From contig NZ_JACLBZ010000023.1 in NCBI RefSeq assembly GCF_019748715.1, forward strand, positions 1 through 64,000: a stretch of DNA of 64,000 nt. Reading direction: 5' to 3'. Position numbers and translations under genes: made by a program. The stretch is from Sporosarcina aquimarina. Lineage in GTDB: Bacteria; Bacillota; Bacilli; Bacillales_A; Planococcaceae. Positions 25,644 through 32,888 of the stretch are shown piece after piece. The notes below the pieces were generated by a model, which saw nothing but the letters and a program-made list of their open reading frames with translations, ran no database searches and had not been told where the DNA came from. Within the stretch, counting starts at the first letter, position 1. Each line of letters opens with the position of its first letter.

Positions 25644-26384
25644 GTGGACTCGCTGCGGAAGAAATTACAGAAAGAGTTACAGCAGCAACCCGACTTGCAA
25701 ATAAAGCAGTCTGCCAGTTGGGGATTACCTGTACAGCTTGTAAAAGTACCATATTCGACAATCAAACGTACGACGATGGATATCTTGATGAAAATGATTT
25801 TACTGACAATACAAAAGTTAGATGTTACGGAGCCAAAAATCATTGCGGATTTTCTTGCGGTGGAGCCGTTGTTTGTAAAGGATTTATTCGAGAAGATGCA
25901 ACGGACAAAAATGATACAGCAGCGAAAGGGTATCTTTGAACTGACGAAGATTGGGGTGGAACAGCTACAATCAGGGGTCTATGAGCATCCCCCTGAAAAA
26001 AATGAAAAGAACTTTTATTATAGTTTGTCTCACAGGGAGATAGTATGTGAAGAAAAAGAAAATATTCTTACTACAAAAGTCCCGCCATTTCGTCTTGCAA
26101 AAAAACAAGTTCACAACGTTGAAAACTTCGATAGAGAACTATTACGCATAGCGCTGCTTTCTGTTGAGACGGAAACGTCGGAAGGTTCCTTGCAAATGGT
26201 AGTGGATAAAATAGAAACACCTATTCAACTAGCGGATAAACTCATCCCTTGCATGGAGTTTTTAGTATACAATCGTGTCGAAAAAGTCTATTTTACGAGA
26301 GTTTGGAATACGCTCACGGAACAATGGGATGAAGTTCTTGAAAAGTATATAGAAGAAATGGATCCTCTTACATCACAAAGTTGA
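25644..26384 (+). CDS. Winged-helix-like partner protein of the helicase, function unknown
   Basis: GTG 25644 follows GAAAGGTGAG and lies 18 bases after the helicase stop, so the two are almost certainly one operon. The 246-residue product is cytoplasmic. Residues about 55-115 read like a winged helix: ILLTIQKLDVTEPKIIADFLAVEPLFVKDLFEKMQRTKMIQQRKGIFELTKIG, with a recognition-helix position and a following wing. The C-terminal half is mixed and unrecognised. Context suggests it serves as a nucleic-acid-binding or specificity subunit for the helicase. I know of no named family for it. Confidence 0.7.
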   Translation: MDSLRKKLQKELQQQPDLQIKQSASWGLPVQLVKVPYSTIKRTTMDILMKMILLTIQKLDVTEPKIIADFLAVEPLFVKDLFEKMQRTKMIQQRKGIFELTKIGVEQLQSGVYEHPPEKNEKNFYYSLSHREIVCEEKENILTTKVPPFRLAKKQVHNVENFDRELLRIALLSVETETSEGSLQMVVDKIETPIQLADKLIPCMEFLVYNRVEKVYFTRVWNTLTEQWDEVLEKYIEEMDPLTSQS

Positions 26385-26672
26385 AAAGACTGTCCTGAAA
26401 GTTAGAAAACTCTTTTAGTGACGTCCTTCTTTTCTGTGATCAAGCAAGATTCACACCAATACTGCATGGCGCTACACCAAAACCATTCAGAACCGAACGA
26501 AACTACTTTAAGACTGCACATTTATTAAGCCAAACCGAACCAAACTACACTCTGAACGTACTAAACAGGCTTTACACCGCACATTTAGCCTTTTCTAGCA
26601 ATTCAAAGAAAAAGATAAAATGCTTTCTCAACACAAAAAGGAGCACCCTGAAAAGTCGGGTGTTCCTTTTTG
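26384..26672. repeat. Composite intergenic repeat: terminator, ACCGAACCAAAC repeats, hairpin
   Basis: A degenerate family A terminator (AAGACTGTCCTGAAAGT ... CTTTTAGTGACGTCCTT) follows the partner gene. AACCGAACGAAACTAC (26491-26506) and AACCGAACCAAACTAC (26533-26548) are near-identical. At 26639-26672, AGGAGCACCC and GGGTGTTCCT flank the loop TGAAAAGTC, with T's in either direction. No gene is supported in this 340-bp gap. The same module order is seen at 16716-16890, 55130-55270 and 60791-61064. Confidence 0.65.
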
Positions 26673-26724
26673 AATAGATGAGTTTCATTTATCCCAAAAT
26701 AGAAACGTGTAATACCAAGATGGA

Positions 26725-26904
26725 TCAGGGCCAACGAGAAGATTTCCCTCGAGTTGCTCCCGAAGATTTGGGATCTCTCCGAAGTTCCGCTAATTCTTTT
26801 GCAATTTCTTCTTTCATATCGCCAGGCCTGATTTTTTGTTTCTTCGGCGTCTGCGGAAGAGAACTTGAAGCATTACTGCCCTTTGTATGTTCGTCTCGTC
26901 CCAT
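26725..26904 (-). CDS. YfhD-family small protein (59 aa)
   Basis: ATG 26904 has GAAAGGAGCG seven bases upstream. The protein starts MGRDEHTKGSNASSSLPQTPK, matching the YfhD opening (MGR...K...LPQTPK) of Bacillales; it then has a short helix, MKEEIAKELAELRRD, and a basic tail ending SSRWP. YfhD proteins are tiny, hydrophilic and of unknown function. The gene lies on the opposite strand to the longer open frame at 26678-26923, which is its shadow. The hairpin at 26639-26672 would terminate it. Confidence 0.75.
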   Translation of the reverse strand: MGRDEHTKGSNASSSLPQTPKKQKIRPGDMKEEIAKELAELRRDPKSSGATRGKSSRWP

Positions 26905-27102
26905 GTTGATCGCTCCTTTCTAAAGTTGAAATCAATATAAGTTGGCTGTTCTTCAGAAAATTATACGAGTTGCTTTAAAAAGTAGAAAGCAGATTAATGG
27001 AACACAAAAGACTAAGCAAACTGAAAAAGGGGAATAGGCTTAGTAGCTTACTAGCTGGTTACTATGTTAGCTGCTTTACGAATATAGTGAGGAGGACTTC
27101 AA

Positions 27103-27798
27103 ATGGAATATGGATTAAACGCAGCAAAGCTCGCTGTTGGTATTTTAATGCTCATTTTCATTCTTCGGTTACTGGGGAAGAAGGAATTAGCGCAAATCAC
27201 TCCATATGATGTAGTGTATTTGCTTGTATTTGGAGGGATTCTAGAAGAAAGTTTATATGATAAAAAGATTACTCTACTTCACTTTATCTTCTCTATTAGC
27301 GTATGGGCAGTCATGATCTACTTAATAGAAAGGTTGGCGATGAAATTCAATGTATTTCGCAAGCTGTTGAAAGGTTCGCCTGATCAAATTATAGGGGATG
27401 GCAAGCTCAATATGCATTTGATCAGTAAAAATCAGCTGGATATGGAACAGCTCCGTGAGATGTTGAGAAGGCAAGGGATTTTTTCACTGCGGGAAGTGAA
27501 GGATTTATACGTGGAGCCGAGCGGTGAATTTTCAATCAATCAATATGCACAATATAAGCCGGTTACCGCAGGAGATATGAAATTGAATATCCCTGAAGAA
27601 GATCCATCCGTATTGTTAATTGATCAAGGTAAAGTGAAACATGAAACACTGCAATTTATCGATAAGACTGAAGAATGGTTGCGTGAACAGCTAAATGAAA
27701 AAAAGTATACTGATTTAAAACAAATCCTGTATTGTGAATGGTCGAAAACAGAAGGTTTTTTTATTAGGACACGCCAAGAGATAATTGATAAGAAATAG
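27103..27798 (+). CDS. DUF421 (YetF-like) membrane protein
   Basis: A 231-residue protein with three N-terminal transmembrane segments (about 5-75), including FILRLLGKKELAQITPYDVVYLLVFGGILEESLYD, which is diagnostic of DUF421. The cytoplasmic domain follows, with KLLKGSPDQIIGDGKLNMHLISKNQLDMEQLREMLRRQGIFSLREVKDLYVEPSGEFSI. YetF-type proteins are widespread in sporeformers (SpoVA-associated members affect germination) and their mechanism is unresolved. GTGAGGAGG precedes ATG 27103. It is a stand-alone gene. Confidence 0.9.
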   Translation: MEYGLNAAKLAVGILMLIFILRLLGKKELAQITPYDVVYLLVFGGILEESLYDKKITLLHFIFSISVWAVMIYLIERLAMKFNVFRKLLKGSPDQIIGDGKLNMHLISKNQLDMEQLREMLRRQGIFSLREVKDLYVEPSGEFSINQYAQYKPVTAGDMKLNIPEEDPSVLLIDQGKVKHETLQFIDKTEEWLREQLNEKKYTDLKQILYCEWSKTEGFFIRTRQEIIDKK

Positions 27799-27871
27799 TA
27801 GTTAGATAGTTAGACGGTACATTTTCTTTGATAATTCTTTATACCGATTCGAAGTAAATACGTATTTTTTT

Positions 27872-27896
27872 GTTTAGAAACTGGCGAACTGGGAAT
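27872..27896 (+). promoter_or_regulatory. Candidate sigma-B promoter for the KGG-repeat protein
   Basis: GTTTAG (27872-27877), 13 nt, GGGAAT (27891-27896), 60 bases before ATG 27957. Bacillus gsiB, which encodes the same repeat type, is a classic sigma-B gene. Confidence 0.78.
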
Positions 27897-27956
27897 ATAA
27901 CTACTAAGCTTGTCGACGAGCTAAAAATTTTAAAAAATCGCTAGGAGGAAGTACTA

Positions 27957-28445
27957 ATGGCTAACCGAAACAATCGCGACAATAACAACAAAGACAACAA
28001 CAACAAAATGACTCTTGAAGAAGCGGGACGTAAAGGTGGAGAAGCTACCTCTAAAAATCATGACCGCGAATTCTACGAGGAAATCGGACGTAAAGGCGGA
28101 GAGGCAACAGCCGAGAATCATGACCGCGAATTTTATGAAGAAATTGGCCGTAAAGGTGGAGAAGCCACAGCCGAAAACCACGACCGTGAATTCTATGAAG
28201 AGATCGGCCGTAAAGGCGGAGAGGCACGTGCCGAACAGAGTAACAACAGTAATAACAACGGCAAAATGAGCCAAGAAGAAGCTGGCCGCAAAGGCGGAGA
28301 AGCGCGTTCAAAGAATCGAAGTAACAACAACAACGATGACAACGATAATGACAACAATGGCAAGATGAGCCGTGAAGAAGCTGGCCGTAAAGGCGGAGAA
28401 GCTCGTGCCAGACAGCGTAAAAATAATAACAGCGACGAGAAATAA
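27957..28445 (+). CDS. gsiB: GsiB-like stress protein with six KGG repeats
   Basis: The 162-residue product is almost wholly repetitive. GRKGGEA occurs six times; the first four copies are spaced by NHDREFYEEI-type segments of 20 residues, and the last two are separated by Asn/Asp-rich linkers. It is extremely hydrophilic and resembles plant LEA and Bacillus GsiB proteins (KGG family), which are thought to act as desiccation or osmotic protectants. AGGAGG precedes ATG 27957. The Asn/Asp linkers make it longer and more disordered than Bacillus subtilis GsiB. A sigma-B promoter upstream and a strong terminator downstream define a single-gene unit. Confidence 0.88.
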   Translation: MANRNNRDNNNKDNNNKMTLEEAGRKGGEATSKNHDREFYEEIGRKGGEATAENHDREFYEEIGRKGGEATAENHDREFYEEIGRKGGEARAEQSNNSNNNGKMSQEEAGRKGGEARSKNRSNNNNDDNDNDNNGKMSREEAGRKGGEARARQRKNNNSDEK

Positions 28446-28480
28446 GTTAAATTTTTCTCAACCTAATAATCTAACAAATA

Positions 28481-28526
28481 GGGTATTCTAGAATCGATTG
28501 AAACGATTCTAGAATACCCTTTTTTG
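28481..28526 (+). terminator. Intrinsic terminator of the KGG-repeat gene
   Basis: GGGTATTCTAGAATCG pairs perfectly with CGATTCTAGAATACCC around ATTGAAA, followed by six T's. Confidence 0.93.
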
Positions 28527-28684
28527 TTGTCGGATAATGTAGAGCAACTTCTACTTGTGTCAATTTTACTACTATAAGTAAAAAAATATTGATTAATATC
28601 TTTTGGGGGTATATACTACTAGTATTATAGCGTTGTTGTTATATTGATAAAGTAAAAAGACAGATAAAAAAGGGAAGAACGAGA

Positions 28685-29245
28685 ATGAACAATCAACTAG
28701 TGTCTGATCAATTGTATCAGTTGGTTTTTGCTGTTATGAAGAAAGTTCAAATGGATGTTCCAATTCGTGAAGTTCATGATGGTGTAAATATGAGTTATAA
28801 CTTTATTGGCAAATATATAGGGTATGATACGAAGCGATTGGCAACAGCACATCAAGAGATGGCACCGTTTTGCACGATTGAAACATATGTGCAGACAATC
28901 ACTTTGCATGAGCTTGGTCATGTGATGGATCAAGAGGCATTAGAAGCATCGTTAACAAAAACATTAGAATTTTTTACGATGAGGAAAAGTTTTACGATGA
29001 ATCAAATATTTAAAGATCTTGACCTCCTTGGAATGCTCATAGAAGAAGATCTAATGAATAAGGTGTTCGAAGAAACGGCTTGGGAAAATGCAGCTCGTTT
29101 GAATGAGCAGTATGGCTTGATCGAAACTGAATGTTTTGAACAAATACGTAAAAATAGTCTCGCTACGTATGAAATGGTTTACGAAGAGGACTTATATTAT
29201 TATGAAGAACTTAAACGGCAGGCGAACATCGAGCTGGCGTGTTAA
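28685..29245 (+). CDS. Putative HExxH metalloprotein of unknown family
   Basis: A 186-residue cytoplasmic protein with the zinc-protease-like motif TLHELGHVMD (His75, Glu76, His79). A possible third ligand lies in VFEETAWENAARLNEQYG (Glu about 141). The hydrophobic pattern around HELGH is as expected for a gluzincin-type active helix. The rest is helical, with no signal peptide. I cannot assign a peptidase family, and proteolysis is an inference from the motif. GAAGAACGAG lies before ATG 28685. A GGGTAT at 28607-28612 might be a -10 of sigma-B type but lacks a good -35. It is a single gene ending at a shared terminator. Confidence 0.72.
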   Translation: MNNQLVSDQLYQLVFAVMKKVQMDVPIREVHDGVNMSYNFIGKYIGYDTKRLATAHQEMAPFCTIETYVQTITLHELGHVMDQEALEASLTKTLEFFTMRKSFTMNQIFKDLDLLGMLIEEDLMNKVFEETAWENAARLNEQYGLIETECFEQIRKNSLATYEMVYEEDLYYYEELKRQANIELAC

Positions 29246-29249
29246 ATAT

Positions 29250-29291
29250 AAAAAACCAATTGGTCAGTTTAGTTAACCAATTGGTTTTTTT
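29250..29291. terminator. Bidirectional terminator shared with the HAD gene's last codons
   Basis: AAAAAACCAATTGGT pairs with ACCAATTGGTTTTTT, with TTAACT/AGTTAA-like inner pairing. It serves both convergent genes. The minus-strand phosphatase gene ends inside it: its last codons (K-K-P-I-G-stop) are the hairpin itself. Confidence 0.9.
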
Positions 29292-30022
29292 ATGCCTGAA
29301 AAATCATAAAAATAATCCCAAGCTTCTTGGATACCACCTGCAAAATTTGTGGTTGCCCGGTAAATTAATGGATGTGTGGGGAGTTCATCCAATTCCTGCT
29401 GTGCATTTCCTACAATTACAGCTGGATAAGGTAATGAAAGCATTTGTGCATCGTTTCCTGAGTCTCCGGCTAACAAGACGTTAACATCTTGAGCCGCATA
29501 TTGACGCAGCGCATAATCCACTGCAGCTCCTTTGCCGCTTCGTTCAGGTAACAGATCCACGTCCCGGTCGGAACTGAAGACGAAATGGTGTGGAATACCT
29601 TCGCTCTTTAGTCCCGTTTCAAAGAGATGGACAGACTCGGCATGTCCCGGCTCTACTGTAAACGAAATTCGTTTCGTATGGGGCAAGTCTTGCCGATGCA
29701 GAAAAGGAAATCTGCTGGCTACACGAAGAATACTTGAAGGTTGCCAGTTTTCATTTACCCAGTCATGCCACTTCGAATCTTCTTCCAGAGTAGTTGCCTC
29801 ATAGATGGACGTGCCTACATCGGTGATCCACAAATCAGGTAGAGGAAGCTGTTCCTCCTCCATCAAGTGTAAAGCAGAATCCAAATGTCTTCCTGTTACA
29901 TAGATGAGTGCTGGTTCTACCTTAGACTCCTCATGAAATTCAAATAAAGCTGTGAGTGCTGCCGGATCACCTGCCAACGTGTTATCCAAATCAGTCGCCA
30001 GCAAGTACGATTTTTTCTTCAT
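29273..30022 (-). CDS. HAD-family sugar phosphatase, sucrose-phosphate-phosphatase-like
   Basis: The start is ATG 30022 (MKKKSYLLATDLDNTLAGD) after AAAGGAGCG; the longer frame has no ribosome site. The 249-residue protein is a Cof/S6PP-type HAD enzyme: motif I is DLDNT (Asp10/Asp12), motif II is near YVTGR, KGAAVDYALRQY carries the Lys, and LLAGDSGNDAQML is motif IV. The overall pattern, including ITDVGTSIYE, is that of sucrose-6F-phosphate phosphohydrolase and mannosylfructose-phosphate phosphatase. It overlaps the upstream glycosyltransferase gene by 32 bases, so the two should act together: synthase makes a sugar-phosphate disaccharide, phosphatase releases the disaccharide. Confidence 0.82.
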   Translation of the reverse strand: MKKKSYLLATDLDNTLAGDPAALTALFEFHEESKVEPALIYVTGRHLDSALHLMEEEQLPLPDLWITDVGTSIYEATTLEEDSKWHDWVNENWQPSSILRVASRFPFLHRQDLPHTKRISFTVEPGHAESVHLFETGLKSEGIPHHFVFSSDRDVDLLPERSGKGAAVDYALRQYAAQDVNVLLAGDSGNDAQMLSLPYPAVIVGNAQQELDELPTHPLIYRATTNFAGGIQEAWDYFYDFSGIKKPIG

Positions 30023-31208
30023 AATACGCTCCTTTGTATAAATTGGCCATTTTATAAGCCAGTACTGACCAGTTAAACTCTTGCTGTGCATATACGGCTG
30101 CACGTTGTCCAAGAGCTTTGGCATATGAAGGGTTGTGCAGAAGAATAGTCATTGCTTCTGCCAATTGTGCGGGGTTCTTATGTTTGACATGCAAGCCGGT
30201 TAACTCATGCTTCACTACATCTTGTAATCCGCCCACTTTTGAGGCAATTACCGGACTGCCGCATGCCTGAGCCTCGGCTGCTACCATTCCAAACGATTCG
30301 TAATAAGAGGGAACAATCGTTGCAACCGCATTGTTGAATAATTTAGCCAACTGTTGTTGACTTTGAGGACCGATAAATTTTACTCGATGTTCAATACCTT
30401 TGAGGGCCGTCCGCAATTTCTCGCTTCGAGGCAGTTGATTTAGAGGGTCCACGCTATCTTGACTCCCTCCAGCGATAAGCAGATTAGGGTGTGAAGACAA
30501 ACGTTCTTTGCGAATTAGCAGTTTAAAAGCGTTTAGTAATGTATAGATACCTTTCGTTGTTTGCAGTCTGCCTGCAAAAGCAAAGTATGGCTGGACTTTC
30601 GGAATCCGTTGGGAAGGCTTGAATGCTTTGTCAACTCCGATTGAAATCACATGTGTAGTTGCAGGCTTGTCCACAAATTGCTGAATCAATTCCTTCTCTG
30701 TTTTCGATGTGGCAACTATATGGTCAGCGGTACTAAGTATCATTTTTTCTGTTAGTAACCGAAGTGCTTCCGAATTGCCCGTAGCTTTCTTCTTTGCAAT
30801 GCCGAGCGAATGATTCGTATGAACCCAGGGTAGTTGATAATCCTCTTTAATAAAGGAACCGACTAAACCGGAAAGCCAATAATGTGTATGGATTAAATCG
30901 TAGGAGTATAAAGGAACTGAAGCAGCGAGCTCCCTATAAAAATCAGGCATTAGTTGAAATAGCTTGCTCTTTGGAACATATTTCTGCTCTCCCGCTGCAA
31001 TTCGTATAACACGACATGCTTCACCGAAATGTTCTATTTGGGGAGTTGAAAGACTATTCCAATGTGTAGCAACATCAACGGAGTATCCTTCTTTTTCTAG
31101 TGCAAGTGCGAGCTGTTTGACGTAATTATTTTGCCCGCCTGCTTGTTCACTACCCAATGGCTCAAGGGGATCGCCGTGATCTGAGATGAATAATATTTTT
31201 CTTTTCAA
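29991..31208 (-). CDS. GT4 glycosyltransferase, sucrose-phosphate-synthase-like
   Basis: A 405-residue GT-B enzyme. The N-terminal ISDHGDPLEPLGSEQAGGQNNYVKQLALAL motif is the sugar-phosphate-binding loop typical of sucrose-phosphate and mannosylfructose-phosphate synthases. DLIHTHYWLSGLVGS follows, and the C-terminal nucleotide-sugar site is FAGRLQTTKGIYTLLNAF ... VPSYYESFGMVAAEAQACGSPVIASKVGGLQD (E-x7-E). Start TTG 31208 follows GGAG by eight bases. Product cannot be fixed from sequence (sucrose, mannosylfructose or another non-reducing disaccharide), but the paired phosphatase argues for a compatible-solute pathway. Confidence 0.85.
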   Translation of the reverse strand: MKRKILFISDHGDPLEPLGSEQAGGQNNYVKQLALALEKEGYSVDVATHWNSLSTPQIEHFGEACRVIRIAAGEQKYVPKSKLFQLMPDFYRELAASVPLYSYDLIHTHYWLSGLVGSFIKEDYQLPWVHTNHSLGIAKKKATGNSEALRLLTEKMILSTADHIVATSKTEKELIQQFVDKPATTHVISIGVDKAFKPSQRIPKVQPYFAFAGRLQTTKGIYTLLNAFKLLIRKERLSSHPNLLIAGGSQDSVDPLNQLPRSEKLRTALKGIEHRVKFIGPQSQQQLAKLFNNAVATIVPSYYESFGMVAAEAQACGSPVIASKVGGLQDVVKHELTGLHVKHKNPAQLAEAMTILLHNPSYAKALGQRAAVYAQQEFNWSVLAYKMANLYKGAYYEEKIVLAGD

Positions 31209-31302
31209 GTCTTTTTCTCCTCTCTTATCTTGTATTCTTTAAATTTTTAAGTAGCTGTGCCTATCTTGTTATTCCCTGAACATGGTAAGTGAAACATGAA
31301 CT

Positions 31303-31327
31303 GTTTAAATTTATCGAAAAAGGGTAA
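31303..31327 (+). promoter_or_regulatory. Strong candidate sigma-B promoter for the CDP-glycerol gene
   Basis: GTTTAA (31303-31308), 13 nt, GGGTAA (31322-31327). The -35 is a perfect consensus match, and it lies 27 bases before ATG 31355. Confidence 0.78.
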
Positions 31328-31354
31328 AGAAGAAGGAATAAAGGAGGCGATAGA

Positions 31355-32635
31355 ATGAGGCTGAAAGACCACAATATAATTCTTGCATGTTGGTGTACTA
31401 TTAAGATATGGATCGCCTATTTACTAGTAAAAATATTTTATAGAAATGACAGGGAAACCATTGTGTTGGTTGGAGGGAATTTAGGAGAAAAGTATGAAGA
31501 TAACGCCGCTGTCTTCCATCAATATTTAGTGAATAATTATACAGAACAAATGAAAATATACTGGATGTATGATCCGAAATTCGACTACATAAATCAGCAT
31601 GCGATTCCACACGCAGTCCCGCTTGGCAGCTTTCGGAATTATTTATTGTTTTTCAGAGCAAGCTATACCGTCCATGGTCATTCAATTATTTATGACCTCG
31701 CGCCATTTATGGACCGTTATATTTTCCTTAACAAGAAGGCAGAGATGCTTCATATTAGCCACGGAATTGAATGTTTTAAAAAGATTTTAATCCAGAAAGA
31801 AGATGTTCCTTTACTGAAGAGATGCAATTATTTTAACTGTGCATCTAATTATGAGTATGAAATTAAACGGAATGAATGGAAGATGCCTGAGGAAAAGCTG
31901 ATTATTACAGGGATGGCTCGTTTTGATCGTTTGCCTCCGAATGAACCTCCTGTGCATATGAAACGATTGATGTTGATGCTCACCTGGAGAGAATGGCTGT
32001 TTGATTTATCGGAAAAAGAATTTCAAGAGAGTGAGTATTTTCAAGCTACGGTCGGACTTCTGAAAAGTGAAAAATTGCAGTCCTTGCTTACTGATCATCA
32101 ATTGGAATTGCGTGTTATTCTGCATCCATTCATGAAAAAATATGAAGACCAATTTCGGATGGATGGATATATGAATGAGCGTATGTCTTTTTTTAGTTTC
32201 GGAGAAATTTTGGTCATGGAAGAGTTAAATGAAGCGGATATGCTTATAACGGACTATTCCAGCATTTCATGGGATTTCCTGTATATGAATAAACCGATTA
32301 TTTTCTATACCTTTGATCAAAAGGAATTTTTGTCTAATCGTGGTTCGTATTTGGATTTAGATAAGGATTTATATGGCTATAAGGCGAACACGCAGAATGA
32401 AGTTTTATCTTACTTATCACATGTTCTAAATGATAAAAAATATGATAATCCATATTTCGACAAGGCTGCGAACTATATTGATTTCTTCGATCAGCAAAAC
32501 TGTGAACGCTTGGCGACTGAGTTATTCAGCAAGCACTATGTAACTAAACGGACGGGTTTTAAAGACAAACATGCCTTACCAGACGATTTTTCCCTTGTTT
32601 CCAATGAGGCAGTACAGTATAACTGTAATAAGTAG
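31355..32635 (+). CDS. CDP-glycerol glycerophosphotransferase family protein (TagF/TagB-like)
   Basis: The 426-residue protein has an N-terminal hydrophobic segment (about 9-26) that may sit on the membrane. Family motifs follow: VHGHSIIYDLAPF, ISHGIECFKK, ITGMARFDRL, LHPFMKKYEDQF, ADMLITDYSSISWDFLYMNKPIIFYTFDQKEF. These enzymes add glycerol-phosphate units to teichoic acids or related glycans. No other teichoic acid genes are nearby, so this is an orphan copy, possibly for stress-induced wall decoration given its sigma-B-like promoter. AAAGGAGGCGATAGA precedes ATG 31355. The structured repeat begins right after its stop. Confidence 0.85.
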   Translation: MRLKDHNIILACWCTIKIWIAYLLVKIFYRNDRETIVLVGGNLGEKYEDNAAVFHQYLVNNYTEQMKIYWMYDPKFDYINQHAIPHAVPLGSFRNYLLFFRASYTVHGHSIIYDLAPFMDRYIFLNKKAEMLHISHGIECFKKILIQKEDVPLLKRCNYFNCASNYEYEIKRNEWKMPEEKLIITGMARFDRLPPNEPPVHMKRLMLMLTWREWLFDLSEKEFQESEYFQATVGLLKSEKLQSLLTDHQLELRVILHPFMKKYEDQFRMDGYMNERMSFFSFGEILVMEELNEADMLITDYSSISWDFLYMNKPIIFYTFDQKEFLSNRGSYLDLDKDLYGYKANTQNEVLSYLSHVLNDKKYDNPYFDKAANYIDFFDQQNCERLATELFSKHYVTKRTGFKDKHALPDDFSLVSNEAVQYNCNK

Positions 32636-32640
32636 AAATC

Positions 32641-32880
32641 AATTACGCCTCGGCGTAATTGAGTCCGGATTTTGAATTGTGCTGGCACAATTAACTCCAT
32701 ACAAAATCTGTGACACCCACCGGAGGCTTAGGTCAACAGGATGTTGATCATGCAGGCGTTGTCACAGGATGTGGCGATCTTAGCCTGCGTACTTCTCTTG
32801 TTCAGCAGGCGCTTGAATACCCACTGAACAAGATATCACACACCACCTCTAAAGGTGGGAGTCTTCTGCTGAATAAAGAT
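32641..32880 (+). repeat. Long copy of the structured repeat; IS200/IS605-like or omega-RNA-like remnant
   Basis: It starts with the palindrome AATTACGCCTCGGCGTAATT (32641-32660), then AATTGTGC/GCACAATT (32675-32692), enclosed by GATTTTG/CAAAATC. Further pairings are TCAACA/TGTTGA, GTCACA/TGTGGC, GCAGGC/GCCTGC, a 9-bp CTTGTTCAG/CTGAACAAG stem, and CCACCT/AGGTGG followed by GGAGTCTTCTGCTGAATAAAG. The shorter inverted copy at 7461-7600 shares both ends. It carries no transposase. A frame through it (32710-33003) is not a credible gene. Confidence 0.75.
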
Positions 32881-32888
32881 AAAGGGAA

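Noticed and set aside
26678..26923. 81-codon plus-strand frame
   Set aside because: Shadow of the minus-strand YfhD-like gene, which has the ribosome site and family motif.
27954..28311. Tandem repeats of about 60 bp that might suggest a CRISPR or satellite array
   Set aside because: They are the coding repeats of the KGG protein, with in-frame, degenerate units and no spacers. No CRISPR array was seen anywhere in the window.
28588..28612. Possible sigma-B promoter before the HExxH gene
   Set aside because: GGGTAT is present but the -35 position reads ATTGAT; too weak to claim.
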